Shown here piece after piece: positions 1-11,197 of a stretch of DNA of 64,000 nt; within the stretch, counting starts at the first letter, position 1, and each line of letters opens with the position of its first letter. The translations under genes were made by a program, and so were the position numbers. The notes below the pieces were generated by a model. That model did not search any database. It was not told where the DNA came from and was given only the letters and a program-made list of their open reading frames with translations. The stretch comes from Auricularia sp. M13 (taxonomy: Eukaryota; Basidiomycota; Agaricomycetes; Auriculariales; Auriculariaceae): positions 372,001-436,000 of the forward strand of contig CM073200.1 of NCBI GenBank assembly GCA_037042915.1. Direction: 5' to 3'.

Positions 1-804
1 GAAGAAGATGTTGGACGACACGAAGATCAGGGCCGACCCGAAGGCGCAGAGCAGGCCAAGCATGTTGGAGGCCGAAACGTCGAATGAGCAGGCGAGCATG
101 ACGCCGAACGTAAGGGGGAGCAGCGAGAGGTAGGTCTTCGCTGAATAGCTGACGCCAAATAACATGGCGTAGGCGCCGACGGTAAATAACGGCGACAGTG
201 CCTAGAACAACTGTCAGCATGAGGCGGAGCGCGCAAAAAGGGTGCGCGTTACCTTGATGGTGTGCACGGTGCTGACGGGGATGCGCGAGATGGCCATGCT
301 GGAGAAGATATGGCCAAAAACCTGGAACAGAGCCATAGGCAGCGTGCTGCGGATTATTGCTTCTGTAGGTTGCCGGATGTGCGTGAAGCGCAGCACGGGG
401 CTGGCGAAGACGAGACAGTAGCCCGAGACAAAGCCGAACTGCACGAACGTCAAGGTAACGGGGTACTTGAACCGGGTCATGATGGCCTTGCCGGTGTTGG
501 ACGAGAGCGCAGACGACATGTACCACAGGGAGCAGAGCAGCACGAATCGTATCGTGGCCAGCGACGGCATGGGTATCGGGGCAGGGGCTCCCGCTGCCCG
601 CGGTCTCGAGCCCAGCAGCCTGCTGGCGCTCTCCCGCCAGCTAGCAACGTCTAAGTTTCGTAGCGACGGCAGCGCCTGCGTCCAGCCGGCCAGCCAGCCG
701 TCGCCTTTGCGCCATTTGTCGTCGTTGTCGTCGTATGCCGTCCAGCCACGTTTCTCCGACACGGGCTGGTACTGGTGGCCGTTAGGCACGGTCGTGGGCA
801 GCAT
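1..804 (-). CDS. TPT-family (SLY41-like) membrane transporter, C-terminal part outside the window
   Basis: Likely a drug/metabolite-superfamily carrier of the triose-phosphate/nucleotide-sugar type, acting in an internal membrane. The ATG is at 804. About 90 hydrophilic residues come first, then membrane segments beginning near FVLLCSLWYMSSALSSNTGK. The stretch YPVTLTFVQFGFVSGYC and the later STVHTIK/ALSPLFTV pair are typical of TPT proteins; yeast SLY41 is the nearest named relative I recognise. A phase-0 intron at 252-202 (GTAACG...TTCTAG) joins HTIK to ALSPLFTV, and the frame stays open to base 1 through GVMLACSFDVSASNML. The protein is therefore cut by the window edge. The substrate cannot be told from sequence. 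Family assignment is firm; the SLY41 orthology is inference. Confidence 0.85.
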
Positions 805-1846
805 GCTGGCAGCCTAGAGAGCGGGGTCGTAGTGTAATCCCTGCAGCTGCACTCGCTGCAACTGGACAAGGTATAAAGCGGTGCGAGACTGACGGCTCCA
901 AGGATCCAAACGCCGGGATTTTATCACTGCGCCGTCAATGGCCGAGTTCGAGATCGGCCCGCTCTGCAGACTCAAACGCGAACAACAGCCGATTAACCCG
1001 TCCAGCCCGTTTCAAACCAGAGCGCGCCGCAGAAATCTCACGGGGAAATGACTCAGAATTTTCATTTCGAGGCGCGGGGAAAGGCTGAAATACCACCTCG
1101 GAGCGGAACGCTCTTGCCACTGCCGCCTGCTGCAAGCAAGCTCAATTCCACTGACAGACGTCATCTTGGCAGGTCACCTGCAAAGGGGAGCAAGTCTAAT
1201 TTTGGGACATACTAACGCTAGGCTATAGCTACTTGTGTTCGAGGCTTTCAAGTTCAGCACTTCGGCCCTTGGTCAACTTGAAGACGATACTAATCAGTGT
1301 CGTTTGGAAGCAGAAACAATAGTCTCTCCTCAATTCCGCAGGCACAGTGACATTGCATGAATATAGGGATGCCGAAGGCACAATATGTAGGAGACTATCA
1401 ATGTCAGAGACAGGACGGAAGCGTCTCACCGCGGTCCAACTCGGACAGAGATGACGCTCCGGGCCGCCTCAAGGGTGTCCTCCGCATCGCAAGAGGAGGC
1501 TTGACATTTCCATAACCTGTGTACCCGAGGTTGACCAGGACTGTACCCTCTTCCAGTCGCACTATCTTGCAGGAGGGATATGACCAGCAATACTTAGCCA
1601 CGGTTACTCAGGATGCCCTGACGTGGGCCAAGTTTGCGGGGCACCCCGCGGATGATACCCCATTCTTGACGTTTATTTCCGACTAAGGTGCCTGCAAGAG
1701 CACGCGGGGTTTGGGGAAAAGGTTAAGTAAATATTCACAAAATGAAAGAACGTGGGGTTTTAAACGAGTGGAATGGCAGACGCTGCGGCGCGTATCTCAA
1801 TATTCCGCAGCCCAACGCTGAGTTCATGCTCGAATCATGCTGCCCA
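805..1846. other. Intergenic stretch without a supported gene
   Basis: Upstream of the transporter and downstream of the membrane-protein gene. Short open frames on both strands show no recognisable domain, no convincing splice-linked continuation and no codon pattern like that of the neighbours. It probably holds the transporter promoter and the 3' UTR of the next gene. Confidence 0.5.
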
Positions 1847-3390
1847 TTAGAACTTGTTACGGCTGAATGGGATGTCACCGCCGGCGGTTGCTGGGGAATA
1901 CGTCGGCGGCGGGTCTCGGGAATTCTCGTGGGCGACGGTTGGCAGCAGGTGCGCCACCTCAAGACTTGTCGTGCTGGACTGGAGCGGCCCGGAGATTGGA
2001 AGAGGCGTAATGTGAGAGGAACGACGGCGGCGGCGGCGAATGCAACACGCCAGCAAGATAAACACCGCGATGACCACAACGCCGCTCGCGGCCGCCACAG
2101 CAGTGAGCACCCGCTTCGAAAAGGTGGCAATGGGGTAGCTCGGACCAGGTCCGGTAGTGAGACGCGATGCTGGAGGATTCGTCCCGGAGACCGAGTCAGA
2201 GGGCCCGCTGAACGGTGCGCTGGGTTCGACCTGGGATGAGATGATCGTGTAACTTCCATTTTTCGTCGTTGCACTTTGAGGCATCACCAATTGAGTAGAT
2301 GATGTGGATTCTGCGACAGTTGTCGTAGGTGTGCGCTACGTATCTTTGCATCAGCTTGCAGACATAGATGCGAGCGTAAACTCTTGAGTACAGCTAACTA
2401 ACCGTGGTGGCAGCATCCGTCGCGGGTGTACTGGTATTCTTGGTCACCGATGGCGGTGAAGGGGTTTTCGTGACGCCGACGGCAAGTATCTTGGCCCTTG
2501 CAGGATTCCACTGCCCCCCGTCAGGATTAGGCGTTTGCGCCCACCTAGGGAAAGTTCGACCTAGGTCTCTACTCGGCCTTCACACAGATACGTGAGCAGT
2601 CGATATAGTACTATATATAACCTTCGCTAACCACGAACCTGACTGGATGCCCAAACGCTCCGCAGTTCTGAAACCAAGCTTCAGAGAGTCAGTATATGAA
2701 GTACGTCCAGGTGGGAGGAATTTGGCATACCGTTTTCCGTGATCCAATTCGAGTTGAAATCATTGTAGAGGCACCTATGGAATGATTGGTGAGTCAACCA
2801 GTGTGCCGGAAGTCAAGCTGATATGTTATGCTTACCATGAGCAAGCAGCCATCAGGTTGTAGGTGAGTACGCTGCAAGCGCATTGGTCGTTCGGATCGTC
2901 TGGTGCAGTATAGGTTTGCCTGCGGATGTTGCCCAGACTGTCGCCTCAGCGGGAGAGGACACGAACGCACTGCGGGTCATTCGGGAGGTCCAGCAGCATT
3001 GGAAGTAGCCAACCAGCTATCAAAAATATCAGGAACTGCTTGCAGTCTACGGTTGCGAACGCACGATAACATAGCCCCTCTTTGAACAGGTCAGTATGAG
3101 TTAGAGCGTAATCAGGACATGAACGCACCTAAATAATGCCACATTTCGCATGGCGACTCCCCGACACTACTATACGACCTGTCAATGTGGTACGCATTCA
3201 GCCACTGGGATATGTATCTTGATCAGTTCAGGGGGAACTTGCCAGGCGGTCTCACTAAATTTCCCATGTCAGAAACCAGGCGCAACGCGGGGGATTTACA
3301 TACGTACTTGCGAGAGCGATTGCAAGTAGTCATGTCCTGCGCCCTCACGAGGGTGAGGCTGAGAAGCAAAGCTTGGGCAGGAACCCGCAT
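1847..3390 (-). CDS. Single-pass membrane protein with secreted Cys-containing ectodomain (multi-exon)
   Basis: I rebuilt this gene from splice sites. Exon 1 (3390-3308) encodes a signal peptide (MRVPAQALLLSLTLVRAQ). Exon 2 (3178-3129) joins in phase and gives SYSSVGESPCEMWHYL, matching the N-S-x-G-Q-S-P-C pattern of a common Agaricomycete family of unknown function. Later exons, from about 2949 down to 2836, then 2774-2731, 2678-2639, 2544-2403 and 2335-1847, give DQCACSVLTYNLMAACSWC, FQNCGAF and WAQTPNPDGGQWNPA, the usual order of Cys and Trp motifs. A Ser/Thr/Pro stretch, one membrane segment (VLTAVAAASGVVVIAVFILL), an Arg cluster and a tail with PPPTYSP (a PPxY motif) follow. The join between exon 2 and exon 3 is uncertain. 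Role unknown; surface location is inferred. Confidence 0.7.
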
Positions 3391-3991
3391 TAGACCTCGC
3401 ACGAAGTGGGGGAAGAAAGGCAACAGATCTATTGCCGGTAGACTACATGATCAATGGTCATGGACCCTCGCAAGGGACCTGGCGGTGTCGGAGACTGTAC
3501 CATCATCTCTGCTGCTATCAACGCATGATGCACAGTGACATTCGTTTGCGCATCCTGTACGCAAGCAGAAAACATACTGGTCGCTGCAAGTCCTTCCGGT
3601 AGAACTTCAGTGCAATCAAAGCGGCGGTGCGAAGACGCAAAGATCGGTGCTCAGCGCTGTCAGCGGTCAGCAGTGGCCGTCCGACAAATGAAACTGATGG
3701 GCAATGGGTTCTAATAGTACCAGTTTACACTGCACGGGCCCCGCGGCAAAGAACGCGTTGACACTTCGGAAGATTCGTACGACGATTGAAGCTTGAAGTC
3801 CGAAGAAAAACGCAGAGGCGCCGTCGGAGTGTGCCGCAACGTCGGATTCTATTTTCTGTTCGGCGGGTTTCTTCCCTGGAGTCTGCCCAACTTGGCCATT
3901 GCAACAACCCGGTTTCCGGGTGCTCAGTTCATACGCGTATACCTTTTGCTATGGATTCGTTTATACAAGCGTTAAACACCGTCACCTACTC
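3391..3991. other. Intergenic stretch, nothing supported
   Basis: Lies between the start of the membrane-protein gene and the 3' end of the broken patatin gene. Overlapping short open frames at 3786-4076 have no recognisable motif. Presumed promoter of the membrane protein. Confidence 0.5.
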
Positions 3992-6385
3992 TCATTCACC
4001 GGACCTTCCGGCGTCATGCATGGGGAGCTGTACGAAGGGGCTGGTGGATCTCCGGCTCGCAGACCTCAGCTGCTGAGGCGGAGTTAAACCAGTAGGCGCT
4101 GTGGTAAGCGAAACTTCGGGCGAGATAATGCTATCGATCTGCCCGAACTTGAACGCAGGAATTGACTGCGCTTCGCCTGCGTCTGCACGCGCGCTCGCAG
4201 GATCCGTGGGACTTGGTGGTCGTGTTGCTGGTCCTACGCTGCGCGCTCTCGGCCGCGAATGACTCGGGCGCATCGGCACTGGACTGTTGGGGCGTGACCG
4301 CGACATCGGATGTCGTAGAACGCTGCCACTGCCGAAGGAGTGCGTGGTCTGGTGGCCCTCGGCTCGGCCATCTGAAGTCGAGCCTTCGACGATGGGCACA
4401 AGACGCACACCACCAAAGCACCAGCCCGCAATGTAATTCTGAGCGGGCTGGCTTATGTAGAAGCCAACGGCGCCGGGCTGCGTGAGTTTGAGCGTACGCG
4501 ACTTTGCATGGATCTCCGTCCAGCCGCGACCACGCTCGATCTGCCAGTCGCGCTCGGAAACACTATGCTTGACTGCGCCGCCGCGGAAGAGTCCAAGGTC
4601 GGCCAAGGTCGCGGGATCTGCCTGGCCTGTCTTAATTTTGTGGTACTGGAAATCGATGTCCTCGCGAGGGCTACCTGCAATGAGGAATAGATCTGGATGC
4701 GCGTATAGCCCTGCGCCGTCAAGGTCGTCGTAGTCGGGTGGCTCTGAACCGGTTGCATGCTTGGGACACTCGTCGTCGGACTGGCTCGGGCGCTGCTTTC
4801 CGGGTAACTCCCCGAAGAAGCATAGTATCCATATCACGGCGTACTCTCCAGCCGGAACGTTGTGGTCGAAGAGACGCAGGCTGACGTTCAGAGGGTTGCG
4901 AGCACACACCACGTGATTGCCAATCGGTTTGACGTCGACGAGCGAGTCGGCTGTATGCTCAACGTCTGGCGGATAAGGGACTGAGGCAGTCACGGTTTCG
5001 AGGTACCAAGGACGGCGGTGCAGTTCCCTGTTCCAGTGCGACTTCGGGATGCTGCCCTTATCGTGCGGCACAAGAAATGCGCCGAAGTCCAAAGGCTGGC
5101 TTCTCCAGCGCTCTTCGAACACTGCCTGAGCGCAACGATCCAGCGACCTGCGTGCGTCGACGCCGTCAAGATACCGGTTTGTCGCAATATACACGTCGTC
5201 GAGCAACTCATAGCGGTCGAGGCGGATATGGGACAGATCGAGATCGACGTTAAAGCGGAAGTACCGGCCTTCGGGAAGTTGGGACGCAAGGTTGGCATGC
5301 ACGGTTGCAGTCGACGTGGCTAGATGCGCCAGTGCCCGAGCAAGTCGTAGAATATATAGGATGCGCAGGCTCCACCCGTGAGAACTAATGGATTTCTTGT
5401 CCGAGAGGCCAGCTGTACAGTACCAGCTTGGTAAGCTAAAAGATTTGAGGCAAGGTAGCGCATTGTACTCACTACCAACTTAGACACGATGAGGGGTTAG
5501 CCGACCATGACTCTATGTCGCACCAGCTCATCCCGTGCCAACTCCGCGGGGTTGTTGTAACCAGGCCCTCCGTCCACTGTATAATCATAATATGCGCGCG
5601 CGGACTCGTGAGCTGGGAACAAAGCGGCCCGTTCTCTGTGACTTACCAAACTCTACCAATGGTGCACCTCTCTCGATTTGAAGTCTGGGAGGCTTAAAAA
5701 ACGTAGGAGCCGCAGCGGTTGCCCATGCAGCGTCGGTAATGAAGCACTTGGCCGCGGCGTGAGCAGGACCAGAGCTATATGAACGAAGCAATCGCGATCG
5801 TCCGTTGATATCCTTCGCCACGAGAGTCACGACAAACACCTTGGTGGCCTCTTCAGCGTCGTGGCGATGCATCTCATGCTCGTCGTTCGATGTTGAGTCC
5901 TTGGGGGAACCGAGACGTCTCTCAACAACCGAGTTGACAGCCTTTCTCAGACGGCGAGCGTCGAAGAGATACCGACTGAACAATCTGTTTCGCTTTCTGA
6001 ACACGGAAGCAGAGAGGCTCAAGTACTCGGTAACTCATTCGTCGACAGTCATGTCAAGCCGACCAAGCACTTCGTATGCCATCTCCGTGTCAACTTGAAG
6101 GAGGAGGTTAAGACCGCACGGCTTACTGATGCATGTGGCTATGAGCCCGCCCGTGCTGGTCCCACAGATAAGTTCGAAGTAGTCTCGCCGTAGGGCCTCT
6201 CCTTCTGGGGCTATCGTGTGAGGAGGGAGACCTGTGCGCGCTGCTACTGTGCACGACCGCTGTACTTCATGGACGTAGATGCGTCTCATGAGGCGCTGCA
6301 AGATTAAGAGCGCGGATAACCCGCGAACTCCCCCGCCGTCAAAAGAGAGGATCTCAGACCTTGAGGAGGTGGGTAAACGGACCAC
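3992..6385 (-). pseudogene. Patatin-like phospholipase, copy A, broken by two in-frame stops
   Basis: Tandem paralogue of the gene at 6756-9079. It keeps the patatin oxyanion motif GGGVRG, the nucleophile motif GTSTGG and the DGG of the catalytic dyad (VDGGPGYNNP), so the N-terminal half was an acyl hydrolase. Exon borders match copy B. Compared with B, a TGC Cys codon has become TGA at 6037-6035, just after the first intron, and a CAA Gln codon has become TAA at 5499-5497, next to a 6-base deletion. The C-terminal half (5302-3992) is a long open frame of about 436 codons and looks little decayed. No ATG is found in frame at the expected start; the frame opens at a GTG. Either the gene is a recent pseudogene, or only the 3' part is still made. 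Confidence 0.8.
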
Positions 6386-6755
6386 TGAGACGAGGAGTGG
6401 GATGACTGATGTATATGCCCGGCTTTCGGCTCATCGAGTGGTTATTTGGAATGCAGCGTACCGCCCAGGCCGCTCAAGATTCGCTTTCCGATCTCAAACG
6501 AGTTGCATAGCACCGCCGTCAAACATTGGTTATGAAGGGGATGCGAGGTAAATTTCCCGCTAAAACTGTGTCGATCTAGAGTGTTTCCCGCCGAACTGCG
6601 GCCACTCAGAATCGCGCGATCTGAGCGAATGAGAACCAACGGTATGGCCGGAAAACGGCTCAAAACCGCCATCGTGAAACCCCCTAATATTCTGTCGATA
6701 CACGGAAATTTGCTATAGAATTTTGTTCATACGGCGGGATACACGCGGCCTTCGA

Positions 6756-9079
6756 CTACTCTCGTTCACCAGACCTTCCGGCGCCATGCATGGGGAACTG
6801 TACGAGGGGGCTGGTGGATCTCCGTCTCGTAGCCCTCAGCTGTCGACTCGAACTTGAAACAGTAGAAGTTGTGGCCGGCGAATCGAACTGCCTAGTAAAC
6901 TGGTGCGCAGGGATTACCGGGAATGCGCTTGTGTCAGCGCGCGCGCTCTCCGGATCCGTGGGATTTGAAAGCCACGTTGGGCCTCCAGTATAGGAACTCG
7001 GCCGTGAAAGATTCAGTCGCGGAGGCACGGGGCCTTCCGCGCCCAACGTCGCAGTGCTCGCACTGGCAAAGGGGAGCGTAGCCTGGTGCAAAGGGCCCGG
7101 TCGGCCGCGGCCGTCTGAAGTAGGATCTTCCGGCTCGAGACGTACGCCGCCGAAACACCAGCCCGCGATATAATTCTGAGCGGGCTGGGAAATGTAGAAG
7201 CCGACGGCGCCGGGCACCATGACTATGAGCCTACGCGACGCCTTAATCTCCACCCAACCGCGACCACGCGCTCTCGACCAGTCGTCCTCGAAGAAACCGT
7301 GCTTTACTGAGCCGCTGCGAAAGAGTAACAAGTCGGCGTCGGTCATGGGGTTCGCGTGGCCCATTTTCACTGGGCAGTGCCGGAAGTTGATGTCTTCGCG
7401 AGGGCTACCTGCGATGACGAACAGGTCTGGGTGTGCATGCAGCCCTGCACCGTCGAGGTCGTAATGCGGCCGTGAACCGGATGTGGGCAGCTCGCCGAAG
7501 AAGCACAATATCCACACCACGCTGTACTCTCCGGCCGGTACGTTGGGGTCGAACAGTCGCAGGCTGACGTTCAGCGGGTTACGACTGCAAACCACGTGAT
7601 TGCCAATGGGTCTGACTTCGCTGCGCTTGACGCCGCTGGGCGGGTCGGGCCCGGACTTGGAATGCTCGACGTCGGGAGGATAGGGGTTCGACGCCGTCAC
7701 TGTTGTAAGGTACCAAGCAGGGCGGGTCAGGTTCATGTTCATGTCCCCGCCAGTGTGCGCGTGCGACTTCGGAATGCTGTGCGGCACAAGAAATGCGCCG
7801 AACTCCAAAGGCCTGCCTCTCCAGCGTTCCTCGAATACTGCCTGAGCACATTGATCGAGCGATGGGACCACGTCTTCTCGCATGAGATATTGCCGGGTGA
7901 CGTCATAAATGTCATCGAGCTTTTCATGGCGATCGAGGCGGATATTAGCCAGGCCATGATCGACGTTGAAGCGGAAGTATCGGCCTTTGGCAAGGTGGGA
8001 CGATAGGTTGACATCGACTTGTGCAGTCGTCGTGGTCAGCTCCGCGAGTGCGCGACCAACTCCTATTTTATATAGGATTGGCAGAGTCCATCGACGAGTA
8101 CCAATGGATTGCGTGTTCGAGAGGCCAGCTGACGCGCGGTAAGCTCGAGAACTTGAAAACTAGCCAATCATTCTGTGTACTCACTTCCAATGGAAACGAT
8201 GAGGGGTTGCCATCCGCCAGACATGGCTTTGTGCCGCTTCAGCTCATTCCATGCCAATTGCGCAGGGTTGTTGTAGCCAAGCCCTCCATCCACTGCATAA
8301 AATGCTAGCGTGAGCACTGGGGTCAGATAGTTCGTCATGATTGTTTTCTCACCATATTCAACGAAGGGTGCATCCGTCTCGATTTGAAGTCTGGGAGACT
8401 TGAAGAAAGTGGGGGCTGCAGCTGTTGCCCATGCAGCGTCGGCAATGGAGCATATGCATATCCCCGCAGCGTCATCAGGGCGAGAGCTGTAGGAACGAAG
8501 CAGTTGGGGCCGTCCGTCGAGATTCTCCGCCGCGAGAGTCACCACGAATACGTTCGTCCCCTCTTGAGTATTGGGGCGATGCATTATGTGCTCGGTGAGC
8601 GGCGGCGCCGGAGTGCCCAGGCGCTCTCGGACAACCGAATTGATTGCCTCTCTCAGGCGGCGAGCATCGTAGAGATACCGGCTGAAGAACCAGTTGCGCT
8701 TGCCGAATACGGAAGAGGAGAGCTTCACGTAGGCGGCTATGCATTCTGCGGCGGTCATATTCAGCCGCGCTAGCACTTCACAAATCAGCTTCAACTACAA
8801 GACAAAGTCGCGTGGCTTACTAATTGCTATGAGGCCACCAGTGCTGGTGCCACATACTAGCTCAAAGTAGTCTCGCGGGAGAACCTCTACCTCCGGATTC
8901 TTCTTCAGAGGACGAAGGCCGGTGCGTGCTGCGACTGTGTTAGACCGCTCCGCCTCAAGGTCCCTTATACGATCCATGAGGCTCTTGAGGATCAAGACCG
9001 CGGACAACCCGCGCACTCCCCCACCGTCGAACGATAGGATTGTGTTTGTGGGTGAAGGGGAGAACGGGGCACTCGCCAT
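6756..9079 (-). CDS. Patatin-like phospholipase with a long C-terminal domain, copy B (intact)
   Basis: Predicted Ser-Asp lipid acyl hydrolase. The ATG near 9079 begins MASAPFSPSP. The patatin signature follows: SFDGGGVRGLSA (oxyanion loop), CGTSTGGLIA (nucleophile Ser) and VDGGLGYNNP (catalytic Asp). Introns were placed at conserved points: after GGLIAI (GTAAGC...GTGAAG), after FVEY (GTGAGA...ATGCAG) and after SIG (GTGAGT...AAATAG). They give an uninterrupted reading frame. The last exon encodes a domain of about 400 residues with GEYSVVWILCFFGELP, GWVEIKAS and GFYISQPAQNYIAGWCFGG, which I do not recognise, ending in a Ser/Pro-rich tail. No signal peptide is seen, so it is probably cytosolic. 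Copy A lies directly downstream in the same direction. Patatin assignment is firm; substrate unknown. Confidence 0.85.
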
Positions 9080-9218
9080 GAGCAAATTCTGAGGGTGTGG
9101 TGAAACGATCACGTCGTGCAAGTGCCCGGCTTTCGGACGACGTTATATGATCTATCGGGAAAACGGCCTACCGCCCAGGCCGCTCAAAAATCGCTTGTTG
9201 AGATCAAACGGTTACAGT

Positions 9219-9532
9219 GGCCAAACATAGGCATCGGAAGAGGCACTTTGCCTTGTCAAACCCTGGCAATGGATCGAGATGCTCGCCACAGCCCGGAATC
9301 CCGGGATAGCGATATCGGACCGGCATTATGATGGGTGACTTCACTGTACCGACTCTTGGTACAGGAGAGGACGGCGGCCAAACACAGGCGTCAGAAGGGG
9401 CACTTTGCCTTGTCAAACCCTGGTAATGGACCGAGATTCTAGCCACAGCCCGAGATCCCGGGACAGCGATGTCGAGCCGGCATTATGATGAGTGACTTCA
9501 CTTTTGGCGACACTTGGTACAGGACAGGGATG
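9219..9532. repeat. Tandem duplication of a 157-base noncoding unit
   Basis: Two adjacent copies begin with 'ggccaaaca' at 9219 and 9376. Both carry 'ggcactttgccttgtcaaac', 'ccgggatagcgat'/'ccgggacagcgat' and 'ggcattatgatg'. They differ at scattered bases. No open frame of note. It lies upstream of patatin copy B and downstream of the methyltransferase gene. Confidence 0.8.
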
Positions 9533-9954
9533 CAGCAATGACGATTGTGAGTACTTAAGAAAGACTTCAAAAGATAGGTGAGAACCTCCGACCGCTGCTG
9601 CTGGCAACCGCTCCCAGTATGCAGGACACATGTCAGACTAAACCTGCAGCGAATGGCTAGTCGTTACACATGCGATGTGAATAGCGAATTAATTGATCGG
9701 CAGAACGGGGCAGATAATAGGACCGTACGGCCGGGAGAGGAGACGCCACTGAGAACCGTGAACGGCTTAGCACAAGGAGCGTGGGAGCCCGCAAGATTGA
9801 CAAGTGCCCAGCGCTGGCTGCGTCCAGCTTCCGGTCAAGGTAGGCCGTAGTTTCGGGCCCAGTAGGTTCTTCATCATTGTCCTACAACCAGTGCCTAGAA
9901 CATGGTGGGTTGGATGACTCAGAGCGTAACTAACTAATCCTCGGAATAAACACG

Positions 9955-11059
9955 TCATTTGCGGACAACGAATAGGTAGTAATGGAACATATCTCCCAGT
10001 TGCTTGATTTCAAGTGTTGTTTCGGGTTGTTGAAGATACTGTCTTCTAAAGTGCGGCTGCGCGAAGGTGAGATAGATGAACGTTCCTCCATTCGGACGCA
10101 GGACCCTGTGATTTGTTTATAGTAAGCAGTTAAACGTCTTGCTACGCTTATGGCCACCTTATGGCCTCTTGAACCTCGGCATTACAATTATCCACGATGT
10201 CCTGCGGTGGGTTCTGTGTAATATTAGCAAATTCGTTGGCAGCGCTGATTGAGATACTCGCCCAGACATCCTTCACTCCAGCTAGCATTGCATCCATGGC
10301 TATCGAATGGAAAATGTCATGGGATAACCGCTTGAAAGATCTGGACAGAAAGTGGCCACGACTCACTGCCTTTGTCAATGACGACGTCGAATGTCCCTTC
10401 CTCAAATTTGAGGTGGCGGATGTCCATTTCCAACCCTGAGATAGTTGAAAACGAGTAGCGTGGACAGCCGCAAGTACCGACATGTCATGCCTTCCATGCC
10501 GCTGTGAGCTGCACGCATGTGCTCAATCACAACCGGAGAGTACTACCAATATCCAGCATAATCAGTCCCTGGCAAGGGGCGGGTACGCGAGATACTGACG
10601 TCAATGTTCACGATGTTCTGGTAGCCAGCCTCCCACATCTATTTTTCGTAATCGATGAGGTTGGACACATGCGTGAGGCGGCTAAATGACACACGTCCTT
10701 GGACAGTGCAGAATTTCCACAGCCTACATAATTCGAGAGTTAGCTGTCGCGCGGCCAGCAACGCGATGCCGAACACATACCCAGCATCAGGATCCTTGCA
10801 GTGCGATCAGGTACCAATTCGTCAAGCACGGACTTCAGTTCAGAATATCCTTTAAACCAGTCGTGGAACCCTCCATCCCTGAAGTAGAAAGCACCCTATT
10901 CATGCGGAGATGACAGACTTTCATGTTGTACGCACTTTGCATATCGTTCGTCCTGAAGCCAGATCAGTACACCCATCGCATCATCGTGCGTATAGAACGC
11001 GCCCAATAGTCCTTATCCTGATAGCGGCGGTTGTTCTGAGGTGTCAGATCACTATCCAT
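9955..11059 (-). CDS. METTL13/EEF1AKMT4-like SAM-dependent methyltransferase, ten exons
   Basis: Rebuilt from splice sites; the ten exons sum to 615 nt, or 204 residues. Exons: 11059-11003, 10952-10936 (17 nt), 10878-10781, 10723-10695, 10638-10600, 10542-10482, 10435-10367, 10299-10262, 10213-10158, 10105-9955. All phases agree. The product starts MDSDLTPQNNRRYQDKDYWD, has motif I ILMLGCGNSALS, then NIVNIDYSPVVIEHM, FDVVIDKGTMDAML, NPPQDIVDNC and RVLRPNGGTFIYLTF, and ends FHYYLFVVRK. This is the order seen in the small eukaryotic methyltransferases related to METTL13 and EEF1AKMT4, which modify translation factor eEF1A; that target is inferred from the family. Two introns begin with GC (after exons 1 and 8). 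It lies head-to-tail behind MMS19, about 140 bases away. Confidence 0.85.
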
Positions 11060-11197
11060 GCCGCGACGTGCAGAGACGGAAGGTCGGATCGGCGCCAACA
11101 GCGGAGTCTGTTTTCGCGTTACGCTACAAACATCGGATACATTGGGCATGTCTGGAATTGCGGTGTTCTACATGATTTTGCAGTGCTCTGATAGCAT

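Larger units (their letters stand above)
3992..9200 (-). repeat. Tandem gene duplication (two ~2.5 kb units)
   Basis: Units of roughly 3992-6560 and 6756-9200 are direct repeats. They cover the whole patatin gene and about 100-150 bases of upstream DNA, where a shared stretch around 'accgcccaggccgctcaa' occurs at about 6463 and 9170. Similarity is high in exons and moderate in introns, so the event is not very recent. Confidence 0.8.

Noticed and set aside
10148-10483. 111-codon minus-strand frame read as one exon
   Set aside because: Its conserved pieces belong to three exons of the spliced methyltransferase; the continuous reading runs through introns.
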